Shown: positions 43,315-55,168, numbered from the stretch's first letter. The stretch: DNA of 64,000 bases from Dictyophora rubrovolvata (GCA_029959195.1 CP114119.1:558001-622000), one strand, 5' to 3'. Numbers and translations: made by a program. Notes: generated from the sequence alone by a model not told the origin.

Positions 43315-44292
43315 GTCACAGTGTGACTGTAACTCAACACTCCCCCTCAGTCATGCCATTGCTGTCTATAGGACTGATTCCCAGTCTCCTCGCCATCTCC
43401 TTGTGTTTTACTGCAGGTAAAGCCTTTGTAAAGATGTCAGATAGGTTGTCATGAGTGCTGACATGTTCCAGAGACAGATACCCTTCGCAAACAGCATTCT
43501 GGAAGTGGTAGGTGAGCTGGATGTGTTTGGTGCGAGCAGACACTTCTCCTTCATTCTCAATAATTTTTATTGATGAGGTGTTGTCAATGTAGAGTTTTAT
43601 AGGCTTCCGGGAGTCAAAACAAAGTTCTGAGAGCAGGTGCTTCAGCCAGTAAATGGTGTGTCCAGCATGTACTGTGGAGTAGTACTCTGCCTCACCTGTT
43701 GACAGTGCCATCGCTATTTGTTTCTTCAATGACCACGCAAAACAACCGGTATTGTTGACAGTAAATGTGTATCTGGATATGGATCGACCATCCATCAGTG
43801 AATTAGCAAAGTCGGTGTCAGAATATGCATTGACACGGAGCTTGAGGTCTGTGCCACCTAATGTGAGTCCATAGTCTGTCATCCCCTTCAAGTACCTGAA
43901 AATCCGTTTGATGGCTTTCCAGTGCTTCTCTCTAGGATTTTTGCAGAACTAGGAGACTCACTGTATCACGAATGAGATGTTAGGATGAGTTATGACTGTG
44001 CAATGGTTCAGTGCGCCTACTGTGTTCTGGTATGGCATTTTGTGATCATCAGATGTAGCATCGTTCGTGGATGGACAATCTGCAAAGCTGAGGTGCAGTC
44101 CTGTCTCCAATGGTGTTAATACCAGGTGGCAGTTTTCCATTCCGTATTCGTGCAGGATCTTTCTGATGTATGTACGGTGGGTGAATGTTATTGTTCATTG
44201 TTTTCGGTCGTGTCTGACCTCCATGTCTAGGAACTTTGAAATTTCACCAAGGTCCTTGATCTTGACATGCTCACAGAGCTGTTCCTTGACAC

Positions 44293-44699
44293 TGTCAGGG
44301 CTACTCACTCAGACTAGAGGGAGGGGATCCTAAGTGAAATATATTTGGTAGAAATACTAACTTACCTAGAGGGAGGGGATCCTAAGAGAACAAACTTAGG
44401 GATCCTTCCTCTAGGGCTACTAACTATATACTATGAAAAAATGGCGAAGGCCATACACAGCCTTCGGTTCATGGACTGGGCACAGATACGCGCCAGTCCC
44501 GGACTTTTAGCCAGGGCCTAGGCCATGGCTCTGATGGGAATGGGTGCTCAGTGTCTGTTGGAGGGAAAGAAGGGAATATGGAAGGAAGGGGAAATACAGG
44601 AAATGGGATAAAATACGAGAAATAAGGAAATGAATAAGATAAACCAGAACCGAAGATAAACAAAGGAAAATAAGGGGACGACACTAGTGTACCCTGACA
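44293..44699. mobile_element. Solo-LTR-like repeat, family C, copy 2, nested in copia RT
   Basis: 407 bp, TGTCAGGG..CCCTGACA ends, flanked by the 5 bp duplication GACAC (44288-44292 and 44700-44704). It lies within the copia reverse-transcriptase region and is therefore younger than the copia insertion. Confidence 0.8.
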
Positions 44700-45136
44700 G
44701 ACACACTTTGTCTCTGCCACTGTGGAGCAGTAGAGTGTGAGATCGTCAGCATGTGCAGAGATCATCATTTTCACATTGGACGAATATCGGAAGAATATGC
44801 AGGGGTCGGACTTGCAGGATGTGAAGCCCATTGTCATTAGGATGGAATGAAGCTTGAAATACCACAGACGACTGGCTTGTTTAAGTCCATAGAGTGCCTT
44901 TTGCAGTTCCCATGCCCACTCTTCCTTTCTGCTAACCACAAAGCCTTCAGGTTGCTTTATGAACACAGTCTGGTCTTTCGGGAGTTCGCTGTTCAGGAAT
45001 GCAGAGTTGACATCAACAACATGGATCTCGAAGTTGAGGGATGCAGCCATTGCACAGAGTAGGCGAATGGACTCGATCTTGGTAACAGGGGTGAAGGTGT
45101 CACTTGTCATGCTCCGCATGCCCCAGAGTCCAAACC

Positions 45137-45542
45137 TGTCAGGGCTACTCTCTCAGACTAGAGGGAGGGGATCCTAAGCAAGATATATTCTAGGAATAAT
45201 ACTAACTCATCTAGAGGGAGGGGATCCTAAGAGAACAAACTTAGGGATCCCTCCTCTAGGGCTACTAACTATATACTATGAAAAACAGTGAAGGCCACAC
45301 GCAGCCTTCGGTTCATGAACTGGGCACGGATACACGCCGGTCCCAGACTTTTAGCCGGGGCCTAGGCCATGGCTCTGATGAGAACAGGCGCTCAGCACCT
45401 GTTGAAGGAAAAATGGAAATACAGAAGGAGAGGGAAATGCAAGAGATGGGATAGAATACGAGAAATATGGAAATAGATAAAATAGACCAGAACCAAAGAT
45501 AAATGTAGAAAAATAAGGGGACAACACTAGCGTACCCTGACA
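45137..45542. mobile_element. Solo-LTR-like repeat, family C, copy 3, no matching flanks
   Basis: 406 bp, same ends and interior as copies 1 and 2. It lies between the integrase and reverse-transcriptase parts of copia. The bases on either side (AAACC and TAACT) do not match, so this copy probably results from recombination between two insertions or from loss at one flank. Confidence 0.75.
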
Positions 45543-48173
45543 TAACTGAGGGATTTGTGATGGAGTCGAGGGTGTGACTATATTTGGAGTAGCCGGAGTG
45601 ATGGGTGCTTGGGTGGATTGTGTCATACTCTCCCCCTCAGCCGGTGCCAGAACATCGGTTACTGCTTCTATTGTAGCTGATTCCTGTAGACTAATAGGAA
45701 TACTCCGGTCTTCCTCAACTTTGTTATCTAAAAATATAACATTACACGAGGTATTAATTTGGCGAGAAGCGGAATTAAAATAGCGATGCATGCGTGATTG
45801 GTCAGAGAAGCCAGTGAAAATGAAAGGTCTGGACTTTGGGTCCAGCTTGTCACGATTGGTGAACTGGTCCAGCACATAAATTTCTGAACCGAATTTTTGG
45901 AGCCATTCTAAATTTGGCTTTTTCCCCATGATGGCTTCTTCTGGTGTTTTGCCGTCGAGGGCTCTTGTGGGTAATCTGTTCTTGAGATAATTAGCATAGA
46001 GTACCGCTTCACCCCACAATTGCTTAGATAATTTTTTCTCAAAAATCATCGCCTTGGCATTCTCGACTATCATCCTGTTTAAACATTCAGCTATCCCGTT
46101 TTGGGCAGATGAATGTGGAGCCATCATTTCGAGTTTGATTCCGCGCTCCTTTAGGTAATTAATGAATTCGTGATCCTCCGTGAATTCTTTTGCATTGTCA
46201 ACACAGAATGCTTTGATCTTCTTCCCATATTGGGTATCAATAAGCGCTTCAAAGTGCTTGAATCAGGATCAGACCTCTGTCCGGTCTTTAATTAAATAGA
46301 GAAACGACCAACAGGTAAAAATGTCTGTGAATGAGATGAAATAGCAGTATCCGCCGAGTGCAGTTGTTCTTGCCCGTCCCCAAACGTCAGCACAGACCAA
46401 GTCGCCAATAGCATTGGTCTTAATATGGGAGTCCTTAGGATAGGGCTCTACATGTTGTTTGGCTTGGATGCAAGCTTCGCATTGTGACATTTCCTTATCA
46501 GGATTGTCAACCTCCATGCCTGTAGACATTCTGATTAGAGTTTTAAGTGACTTAAAATTGATATGTCCCATTATCCTATGCCAGTCATCCCATATGCGAC
46601 ATTTTGTTGTTCCAAATAAGGCAATATTAGTTTTTGGGGTCGGCAATACAGGGGTAACATTCATGTTATATAAGCGTCCGGCCTGTGATCCAGCCACGAA
46701 TGTTGATTGGCCGCGTTTAAAATAGACATTGTTTTTGATAAAAACGATTTGATGGCTTGGGTTAACCGAGGTGAATCTCGATATGGAGATTAATTGGTAA
46801 GGAAGGCTTGGCACATGTAATACGTCCCCAAGTGTGACCGTTGTCGGTTTATTATTGTGATGAAAGGTAAGCACAATGCTTCCTTTGCCGAGACATGGCA
46901 TACTGCCGATGCCATTAACAACCATGCCGGGGGTTCCTGAATAAGAATGGAATAAATTGCAGTCCCTGACCATGTGGGAAGCCGCTCCAGAGTCTGTGAG
47001 CCAGTCTGTTGGTTTCAATGCCAGCAGGGTGATTGAATCTGCTCCCGTTACCATGAACGCGAAATTATCTTCGGCTATATTAGCAGAGTTCTCCTTTTGG
47101 GATTTAAGGGCTCGGCATTCTGGCTTGATATGTCCTTTCTTGCCGCAATGGTGACAAGTGACATGAGGGTTATATTTGGATTTACCCTTTTTACCAGGTT
47201 TGGCTGGTAATGCCATGTCGGCAGTAGTTGACGCTTTGCGATTCTTTATTTCAATGATGCAATTAATAATCAATTCGGAATCTGCCAACTCAGAGTCCTT
47301 AATAGTATTAATAAAAGAATCCCATGATTCACCTAATGCAGTAAGAATTAATAACAAAAATTCGTCATCGGCTAGCAGCTTGCTGAGGACCGCCAATTGG
47401 TCCTTGAATTTGAGCATGGTATTAATAAATTCAGAGATGTCAGTCCCTTCATCCCAACGCACTAATAATAGCTTCCGCCAGACCGCAACCACGGTGGATA
47501 CTCCTTTGGGCTCAAATCTTCTAATCAAAAGTGCCCATGTGGTGGCAGAAGTTGATGCCATGCAAATGTGAGTGATGATTGGATCGGAAACACATAGCCG
47601 TATGGCCATGAGTGCTTTTTGATCATTCATGTCCCATGCTGTTGCTGCAGTTGCATCATCCGGCCTGACTAACCTTCTCATGGCATAATCAAATAAGCTG
47701 AGGTTGGTTAGAATATCTTGCATCTTGATCTTCCATACTGGGAAGTTGCTTTTGCCTTTAAGTGGCTCGATTCTATAAGTGTGGTCATTAGTTGACATAA
47801 TGCCAGTAGATAGAAAATGGTAAGGGGTAGATTAAGAGTTCAAGAAGACGTGAATACGAGGTGAAGTTCTTTTAATTGTAGTAGGGCTCGGGGCCCATAA
47901 CCTGTCGCAACTAGCAGTTATGGTTTAGATAGAACTTGTTATTTAGTGCTCAAAATATAAAGCTTTATATACAAAATTATAAATATGAAAAAGGTAAAAA
48001 CTAACTACTGGGATTTATAATATTTTACTAAGACTTAACTAATGTGTTGTCACTGACAACGCAATATTAATTTGACTGTTAGCCGGCAACTCCGATACCA
48101 ACACACAGAAAGAACATGAATACGGGAGAACAGGAAAACGGGAAAACAGAAAGTGTTGCTAGCATACCATGAC

Positions 48174-48711
48174 ACTATCCAGCCGGTTCTGAGGGATGGA
48201 CCAGTTTGGTGACTAATGTTTATGATTGGTTCCGGATTCCCACACAATGATGACATAGTGATGAATGGTGGTGGGTGGTCAATTTTTTCTGGATCTGCTA
48301 CATCGCTGCAACACCACATTTTCCTGCAGTTACGAACACAATGATCCACTGGGATCCAGCCATTATTCCTCTCTCAGGTGAATTCCTAAGCACACACACA
48401 GTGGAGATGGCAGTGGACGAATATATTTCATGGGACGAACTTACTGCAACACTAATTGAGAAGTTGGTAGAATGGCACGAACTGAGGGAAAGGTGGATTT
48501 TGCATGGTGTTGATGTAGATGAGTATCGCAGTCGCATTGTTTCCCATGAATTCTAGTGCTATCTACTTGTACTTTGTTTCAAACCTCTGTCTATCATTTT
48601 GCTTTGATAAAATGTAGTCACACTAATCTTTAAAATCCTTCACACTACTTGAAAATAATGTCTATTATGTCTGGCGTGCTCACAGAATTTGCCTCCGGTT
48701 TACATAATGTT
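48174..48711. other. Right edge of the island with a short open frame
   Basis: A plus-strand frame at 48275-48556 (93 codons) reads ATPHFPAVTNTMIHWDPAIIPLSGEF and DELTATLIEKLVEWHELRERW. It looks coding in composition but matches nothing I know. It may be a fragment of the same repeat family that supplies the bracket segments. Confidence 0.3.
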
Positions 48712-49177
48712 CGGCAATTTACCTCGGATCGGAGTGACAAAAGTACTGTTGGCACAGAGAAGCCGTGCCGAAGCTCAAAATCGGACGATCTCTCTTGAGT
48801 GGCAAATGGTGCCATCTATGGCCCTAATCTGTACCAAAGTCAGCTGCCGAAATGATGCCACAAATGGTGGCAGAATGATATCAAATTGCCATCAATTCCA
48901 GACCTAATACATTTTCCACTTACAGCACTTTTCAAAAGCTAAGGCGGGTCGGCTAAGAAATTTCCCACCTGAGAACAAGGATTTCTCAAGCACTATGTAA
49001 GATAATTGCCTACTTTTTATTGCAATGGAATTGTATAACATTTATCTAGCACTTGCCCATATTTTTTGGGAGTTAATTGTCTTGAGTGTCTTGAAAAATC
49101 CAATATTTCAAAAATAGTCACCCGCCTTAGCTTTCAAAAAGCGCTGTAATAGCGCCATTCCGTGCTGGGCGTGTAGG
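48712..49177 (+). repeat. Right bracket repeat (about 240 bp), split by an inverted-repeat element
   Basis: Inverted relative of 37331-37571. It runs from GGCAATTTACC at about 48714 to the target site, resumes at 49147, and ends at about 49177 (GCTGGGCGTGTA). Confidence 0.72.
48923..49146. mobile_element. 224 bp inverted-repeat element (MITE) with proven TA target
   Basis: Terminal inverted repeats of about 27 bp (start CAGCACTTTTC, end ..GCGCTG) differ at three positions. TA lies on both sides (48921-48922 and 49147-49148). The paralogous segment at 37.36 kb shows the same flanks joined with a single TA, so the insertion and its target duplication are directly demonstrated. Non-coding. Likely a non-autonomous Tc1/mariner-type element, different in sequence from the 3.4 kb one. 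Confidence 0.85.
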
Positions 49178-49656
49178 AGGCTCTGGTATAATGGTTTGAT
49201 TGGTGCTCATCGAGGACACTGATTAAGGATGAACGAGACCGTTAACAATTTGGGTTTGTCGAACTGTTTGTCCTTGTCCGTCCATGACAATAAATGATTG
49301 CGTGTTCTTCATCTAAGTGGACACTGAAAAAAAGTATGGATCGATTAGGACATGGTGGGATTTCAAGCGAGTCCGTCTGCGTATGATGGTCACTGCGACG
49401 GATTTTGAAGACGTCTTTCACGCAGGGTTGTGCACCACCTTTCAGTTCAGCATTATGAGCCATTCCGATCTCCACAGCACCGAAGATTTGATGCAACCCA
49501 CGCTGTGAGTAAGGCAATCTTTCAAAGAACTAAATTGTGAAGCATCCCACAGTGACAGAACATAATGTAAGTGAGGTTGCATAGAGATGGAAAGAATGAT
49601 GTAAACAGGGTTCTGGATAGACTCGACCATTACATTCAAAAAAAATCGCCAGGTAC
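49178..49656. other. 3' flank of the SDR gene with an unassigned minus frame
   Basis: A minus-strand frame at 49242-49517 reads GAVEIGMAHNAELKGGAQPCVKDVFKIRR and PCPNRSILFFSVHLDEEHAIIY. It is coding-like and could be the last exon of an unrecognised gene, but no upstream exon was found. Confidence 0.3.
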
Positions 49657-50591
49657 TCAATAATCAAAATACGACCTCATTGCAGCCACATACTCCTCGT
49701 CCGCAGCGATGCCTTTCTCGCCATATCTAAGCTTTAAGAACCCGCGCACATCATTACCAATGAAATATCGTAGTTTATCAGTTTTGTCCGTTGCGGCTTC
49801 GAGAACAGTTTTTGCAACATCCTCCGAAGTTGACTTCAATCCAACGGTCATCTTTCCGAATGCAGCAGCAGTTTTCTCCATAAACAGCTTGTATGCCTCC
49901 GCTACTTCGTCTTTTGCTTCAGAGTTACCGATTTCGGTTGCGACGCGGTTGTTGAAAGCAGTCTGTGCGATCCCTCCATGCGGCACAACCAGCTTGGCGT
50001 ATACGTTTTGTGAAGATAATTCGTAAGTGAGTGCTTCAGTGAAGCCCTCAACCGCGAATTTGGAGGTACAGTAAAGACTACTGTGTGGCAGGGTCCAGAT
50101 TCCACCACCTGAACTGACATTAATAATTCCGATTGTGTATTTGTCCGCTGATTTTGCCTTCTGTCGGAGGTGAGGCAAGAATGCGCGAGTAACATCCATG
50201 AGACCTGTAAGGAAACATCAGTCAATTCTGTTTGAAAGACTCATCGAAACTACTTGCCTATCACATTCGTATTTATTTGCTCCAGCACCTTCTCTCTCGG
50301 CAAACCCTCAAATACTCCGAGCAGCCCAAAACCAGCATTATTTACCACCCAGTCGATCCCGTCAAATCTCTGAAGAGTTCCTGACACGGCTCTCTCAATT
50401 GAGGCCAGATCAGTGACATCACACTGGAGTATCAGAAGTCTGGAGGCATCAAGAGCAGTTAACTCGACAGGTGCCTTTTCTGGAGATCGCATTGCAGCGG
50501 CCACATTCCATCCTTGTTGGTGAAATAAAACAGCCGACGCCAAGCCAATACCTGAGGATGTTCCAGTTATGAAGACTGTTTTAGGTGTCAT
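49657..50591 (-). CDS. Short-chain dehydrogenase/reductase (classical SDR)
   Basis: NAD(P)-dependent oxidoreductase with two exons. Exon 1 from ATG 50591 has the cofactor motif TGTSSGIG, CDVTD, NNAGFG and ends INTNVIG. A roughly 55 bp intron (near 50200-50253) leads to LMDVTRAFLPHLRQ, INVSSGGG, the catalytic YCTSK and the SDR C-terminal segment, ending at 49657. All of the Ser, Tyr and Lys active-site residues are present (S in INVSSGG, YxxxK as YCTSK). Length of about 290 residues fits the classical subfamily. No signal peptide. The sequence after TGTSSGIG (SAVLFHQQGWNVAAAMRS) with Arg-Ser suggests NADP(H). Substrate unknown. The gene looks intact. Confidence 0.9.
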
Positions 50592-50977
50592 TGCAGATGG
50601 ATGTTATGATCTGTGTGGGCGTTTTATACCTTCGCTGCATGTATGGTTGACACATGAGAATTAGATGTTCGGCCAGCGCTGACGTACACCATAGTGCTGA
50701 CGCGTCTTTGGGTTTAGTAACCCGAGAGACTCGGAGGACGACTGCTGATTGGCAGGAATATAAGCCTGCTTACCATTCAAGGGTGCTATTCGTGTGCGTG
50801 ATTGATCTATGACTCACTTTAGGAAGAACTCTCTATAAATGCATTGTATAAAAGAACATGCTGCGCAGGACCCTTTAATTTATACGGGACCCTTTTCTCT
50901 TTTCGACACTGCTCTTGTCAATAGATTGGAGTTGCATACATCTAATCAACCTAACCTTGACGTTGATACTCTGTTCC
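50592..50977. other. Divergent promoter between SDR and GST copy 1
   Basis: About 390 bases separate the divergent ATGs of the SDR and the first GST. A TATA box for the GST lies at 50847. No other feature is called. Confidence 0.45.
50847..50854 (+). promoter_or_regulatory. TATA box of GST copy 1
   Basis: TATAAAAG lies about 125 bases before the ATG at 50978. Confidence 0.5.
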
Positions 50978-52316
50978 ATGTCCTCCCTTCAACTAACTCT
51001 TTATACAATCACGTCTCCTGCGGGTTAGTAATCTTTCGTAGACATACACACGGACTAATGTATATTCATAGCGCAATGTACCTCTGTAGCCCTCGAGGAG
51101 CTTGACATCCCTTGTACGTCGTCCTTATTGTCACGGTTGACCTCATTCACGGACTTTGTAGAAATTTCATGGTAGTACAGATAATGTCAAAGTCCTATCA
51201 TTACGAAAAAAAGAGCAGAAAAGCGAATGGTATCTCAAAATTAATCCAAACGGTTTGTCGAAAGTTAACGTCTCACTTTCGCTTTGTTCTCTCATTGTTT
51301 CATAAGGCCGTCTCCCCGCTTTGATTGATCACTCCAGGGAGGATTCCGTCGTGTGGGAATCTTCCGCCATTCTTCTTTGTATGTCGTCCGAAGCTGCCCT
51401 CTTGCCTGTTTCATTGATAGCGAGTTTGATTTCTCCCCTTTAAGACATAGCACAGCACTTTGATACGGAACATAAAATTTCTTATGGTCAAGCTGAAGAA
51501 CCTAAGCTATATAGTGAACAACTCCAGTGGATCTGTTTCACCCACGGAGGGCTCGCACCAATGTATGCGCACTTGGCTGAAATTCCCAGGATATAGTGAC
51601 TAACAACTTATAATCCTTCACAAAGACATGGACAAGCGTGAAGTTTATTTTTATATTTTGAAGATGCGTGCATCCGAATCGTATTGCAGTGGTCATTTCC
51701 TACGTCTTGCTCCTGAGAATGTTCCTTATGCTATTAAACGCTATCGAGTATAACTGATTTACTTATCAGAGATCGTAAGGACTAATGGCTCAAATATACT
51801 AGGACGAAACAAAACGACTCTTCTCGGTACTAGAAGAACGCCTCAACGGTCGGGAATGGCTGGTTGGACCCAATTACAGCTTGGCTGACATAAAAACCTT
51901 GTGAGCCCGGTTTTCCTATTTTGTGCAGTTTTCAAAAGCACACACTAACAATGATCGGCATCCAGTCCTTGGTGAGTATGCTTGATCATTAGTATTGACT
52001 GTTAGTTATTTCTCAAACACGACGCGCGTTCAGATGCAAAGGGTTCGCCGGGCAAAAGTGGCTGACATCAACCTCAAGGATTATCCAAACCTCAATGGCT
52101 GGGTCCAAAGGATAATGGCCCGTCCGAAGACTTACAAAGGAATGGGTGTTCCCAACCGATGGGATCCAAATGCGTAAGTCTGTTAATCCGCCGGCGGTTG
52201 CAGGTTTTCTGCTAAGATGTTGACACTAGCTTCTTCCCCCAATTCGAAGTGGTGTGCCTAAAGAAGAAAGTAGAGCTTTTGGCGCAGAGGTGTTTGGTTT
52301 CAAAACAGCTGGTTGA
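50978..52316 (+). CDS. Glutathione S-transferase, tandem copy 1
   Basis: Ure2p/GST-II-like glutathione transferase for conjugating electrophiles. Starts MSSLQLTLYTITSPAG (ATG 50978). After an intron come the segment with LEELDIP, then DNVKVLSLRKKEQKSEWYLKINPNG, GRLPALIDHSREDSVVWESSAILL (the glutathione-binding ESxAI motif), DIAQHFDTEHKISY and SEQLQWICFTHGGLAPM. The C-terminal helical domain continues with APENVPYAIKRY, DETKRLFSVLEERLNGREWLVGPNYSLADI, VADINLKDYPNLNGWVQRI and ARPKTYKGMGVPNRWDP, ending in FGFKTAG and TGA at 52314-52316. Introns of 50-80 bp sit at the same places as in copy 2. The exon after THGGLAPM is hard to delimit. The gene looks nearly or fully intact. Confidence 0.8.
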
Positions 52317-53417
52317 TAATTGTAAAACAAATGGCGACTTCAACCTGATCAACTGGTCTAGGTGCCTATATTCGGATAATTAATCTAAATTGCAGTACTT
52401 TCGGCTGCAAACTTACCCGCTGCACTTCTCGCTCCTGCACATCGGTCTTTTCTCAGTACACCAGAGTACACCATACAGCGGATAGTTCAGTGCATGACCG
52501 CATATCAATTCAAAATTGGGCATTCAAGCTTCTTCCCCACGGGCCGCCCTACATCTATCATCGAAGATTTGCATACATTCTCTTTCAGCGGGTTCTTCAA
52601 CAGGAAAAATAGTTGAAAATCTCTAACGGAGCTTTTGCTTCCGGAATTCGCGGTACGAGTAAGCGATACATTCCAATGTCGTTCGTTGATGCATCATATC
52701 ATGGTTCATTCATTTGGATATTCTTGCGCTCCATGGCTCAATACCTTCACTGAAACTTAAGAAATGCCCCAAGTTTGATCCTACCGGCGCGTCGAGTAGA
52801 CTGGGGGAGCGTCCAAGCTATTCCATTTCTGAAAACTTGGAAAATTTGTAGTCTATATGCCGCCCATTCATTCTAAAATGAAACCCTGAGTTGTATTCAT
52901 TAAACTATTAAGTATATGAATTTGTGGTATGCATATACACAGATATACACCCGCAATCATTTTTCGTCGTGCCAGAGCGCTCTTTTTCTATGGGACCGTC
53001 TCTCCGAATGGTAATCAACTCACAAAATGCCAAGCTTACAGCGTTTGCTTTATGCTTAGCACCTTCGATTTTGGCGCATTTCCAAGTCGTCAGGTGGCAA
53101 CGAATCGTGGCCTAATTAATTCAGACAGCCTTAATCACTGATATTAGCCGAAGCTTCGAGTCATATGATCTCATATCTTCTTAATCTTAATTGGACCGGT
53201 TCTGTCTAACTTAGATTATGAAGATATCGTATCTCAAGATGATCACCCCGTGTGTGACAGATCTATACTTAACGTCTTTTTTAACAGAGGTCTCTATACA
53301 TTGTATATAAGAGAACACTCAGAGTCAGAACCCTCAAGTTCCCCTCTTCGTCATTCAACCAATACCAATAAATTTACAATCACACACAAGCCAATATCCG
53401 ACGTCGATACCTTGACT
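52317..53417. other. Spacer between the tandem GSTs
   Basis: 1.1 kb without a supported gene. Frames at 52924-53141 overlap in two registers and carry no motif. The right end is the promoter of copy 2 and resembles that of copy 1 in TATA position. Confidence 0.4.
53304..53310 (+). promoter_or_regulatory. TATA box of GST copy 2
   Basis: TATATAA lies about 110 bases before the ATG at 53418. Confidence 0.5.
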
Positions 53418-54731
53418 ATGTCTTCTCCCCAGCTAACTCTGTACACAATTGCGTCCCCAGCAGGTTAGTAGTTGATTGTTTCTTTTTTACACTATAATAG
53501 GCGCATGCACGGATTAATGTATATTCGTAGCACTATGCACCCCCATAGTCCTCGAGGAATTAGACATTCCTTGTATGTCATATTATTGGTCTCATTCACG
53601 GACAATTGTGAGAAATTTGGGCATTGCAGATAACGTCAAAACCCTGTCCTTGCGAGACAAGGAGCAAAAAAGCGAATGGTATCTTAAAATTTGCTCAAAC
53701 GGTTTGTATTCACATCTCGTTTTTTCGTTCAAATTAGTCTCATTTTCTCGTTCTCCCACAAGGCCGTCTCCCAGCCCTGATCGATCATTCGAAAGAGGAT
53801 TTTGTCATTTGGGAATCGTCAGCTATTCTTCTTTGTACGCTTTCAGCTTATTTTCTTCTTAATACCCTTTGAAGAAAGTTGTCTTTTCTTTCAGACATTG
53901 CACAACATTATGATACTGAACATAGCTTGTCATACGATCCTGTTAAAGAGCCGAAATTATACAGTGAACAGCTTCAGTGGATATTTTTCTCTCACGGAGG
54001 ACTCGCGCCCATGTATGTATCTTTGTTGGTATACGAAGCGTGATCAAAACTAATAACTTATTCAAAGGCAGGGTCAAGTGTAAGATTGCTTTCAATTGAA
54101 GGAAAAATTAATGCATCTAGATTGTATCCTAGTATTCATTTCATTCGCTATGCTCCCGAAGATATCCCTTATGCCATTAAGCGCTACCATGTGCGTATTC
54201 ATCAATCAATAAAGCCACGAGAATTGAAGATCCAGTATACCAGGACGAAACTAAGCGACTCTTTTCTGTACTAGAAGAACACCTGAACGGTCGTGAATGG
54301 TTGGTTGGAACCCATTACAGCTTGGCTGACATTAAAGCTTTGTGAGTTTTCTGGCTTGTGTAGTCTGGTTTTTTCAATGATCATATCCTAACCGTGATTC
54401 TTGCAGTCCTTGGTGGGTGCCCTTCATCATTTTTCACTTTTCACCTTATAAACTTGAAATGCGCGAATATATGAAGGGTTTATTGGGCAAAACCCGCTGA
54501 TGTCGACTACAAGGATTTTCCAAACCTTAATAACTGGGTTTCAAGGGTAATTTCTCGTCCAAAAACTTACAAGGGAATGGGTATTCCTAGCCGATGGGAT
54601 CCGGATTCGTAAGTCTGTTTATCCATCGACAGCTGAAAAGCGAAATTAACTTCTTCCTTTCAAGTGACCATACGAAGGAACAAACTAGAGCCCTTGGTGC
54701 AGTGTTGTTCGGTTTCAAGAAGGTTGATTGA
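53418..54731 (+). CDS. Glutathione S-transferase, tandem copy 2
   Basis: Paralogue of the gene at 50978 with the same intron positions. It reads MSSPQLTLYTIASPAG, LEELDIPCMSYYWSHSRTI, DNVKTLSLRDKEQKSEWYLK, GRLPALIDHSKEDFVIWESSAILL, DIAQHYDTEHSLSYDPVKEPKLYS and EQLQWIFFSHGGLAPM. Then come APEDIPYAIKRY, DETKRLFSVLEEHLNGREWLVGTHYSLADIKA, VYWAKPADVDYKDFPNLNNW and SRPKTYKGMGIPSRWDPD. The last exon ends GAVLFGFKKVD with TGA at 54729-54731. The N-terminal thioredoxin-like domain holds LYTIASPAG and the ESSAI glutathione motif; the rest is the helical domain. Differences between copies are spread along the protein and many are conservative, which suggests both are under selection. Induction by stress or xenobiotics is typical of the family but not shown by the sequence. 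Confidence 0.82.
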
Positions 54732-55168
54732 TCTGTAGTTTAGCGTCAGATTCTCGCCGGAGGGCATGCGAATTATTATGCATATGGTTGTAAGACTAAA
54801 GATTGACTGAAAAATGTTATTTAATTTGGAGAGCATGCAGCTCGGGCTTACCACATGAACGCGTTATGCCAATAATTTAACGTTTCGATTTATGACAGTA
54901 ATCGGAGTTTTCATATTAGCCCTCTCTTCAAGCTTCAAAGTTTCACGCGTCACGGAAGTTCGACCCTTGACGGCCTATTCATGTCCAAAACCAAGCAGTT
55001 CTGATTTACTTGAATTTTAAATTTAACCAGTTGTAACCGGTTCAAAACAAATGGTGTTTCATTGTGTTTTTAATACATACATATAATTCTTCATATAAAT
55101 GCAAAACCTGTCTGCGATCTTCGTTTGCATATGTCGTTCTAATCATAACCATTTCTGCTTTCGCTGGT
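54732..55168. other. Convergent spacer
   Basis: 3' sides of GST copy 2 and the TauD gene face each other here. No coding frame or repeat is supported. Confidence 0.45.

Larger units (their letters stand above)
43334..48173 (-). mobile_element. Ty1/copia LTR retrotransposon, broken, with nested insertions
   Basis: On the minus strand, from 47798, come gag with a zinc knuckle (CHHCGKKGHIKPEC), protease (WLTDSGAASHMV), integrase zinc-binding part (HRIMGHINF...CEACIQAKQH), integrase core (SAQNGIAECLNRM), reverse transcriptase (KALYGLKQASRLWY, ISAHADDL) and RNase H (YSDTDFANS, ALSTGEAEYYS, HIQLTYHF). That PR-INT-RT-RH order defines copia. A likely 5' LTR of about 275 bp lies at about 47898-48173, TG..CA on the minus strand, next to a possible primer site. 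A polypurine tract (GAGGGGGAG) follows RNase H near 43340. The 3' end is obscured by the foldback at 41.6-43.3 kb. Two family C repeats are nested in it. The coding region is broken at several places, so this is a fossil, probably not very old because most domains remain readable. Confidence 0.88.
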
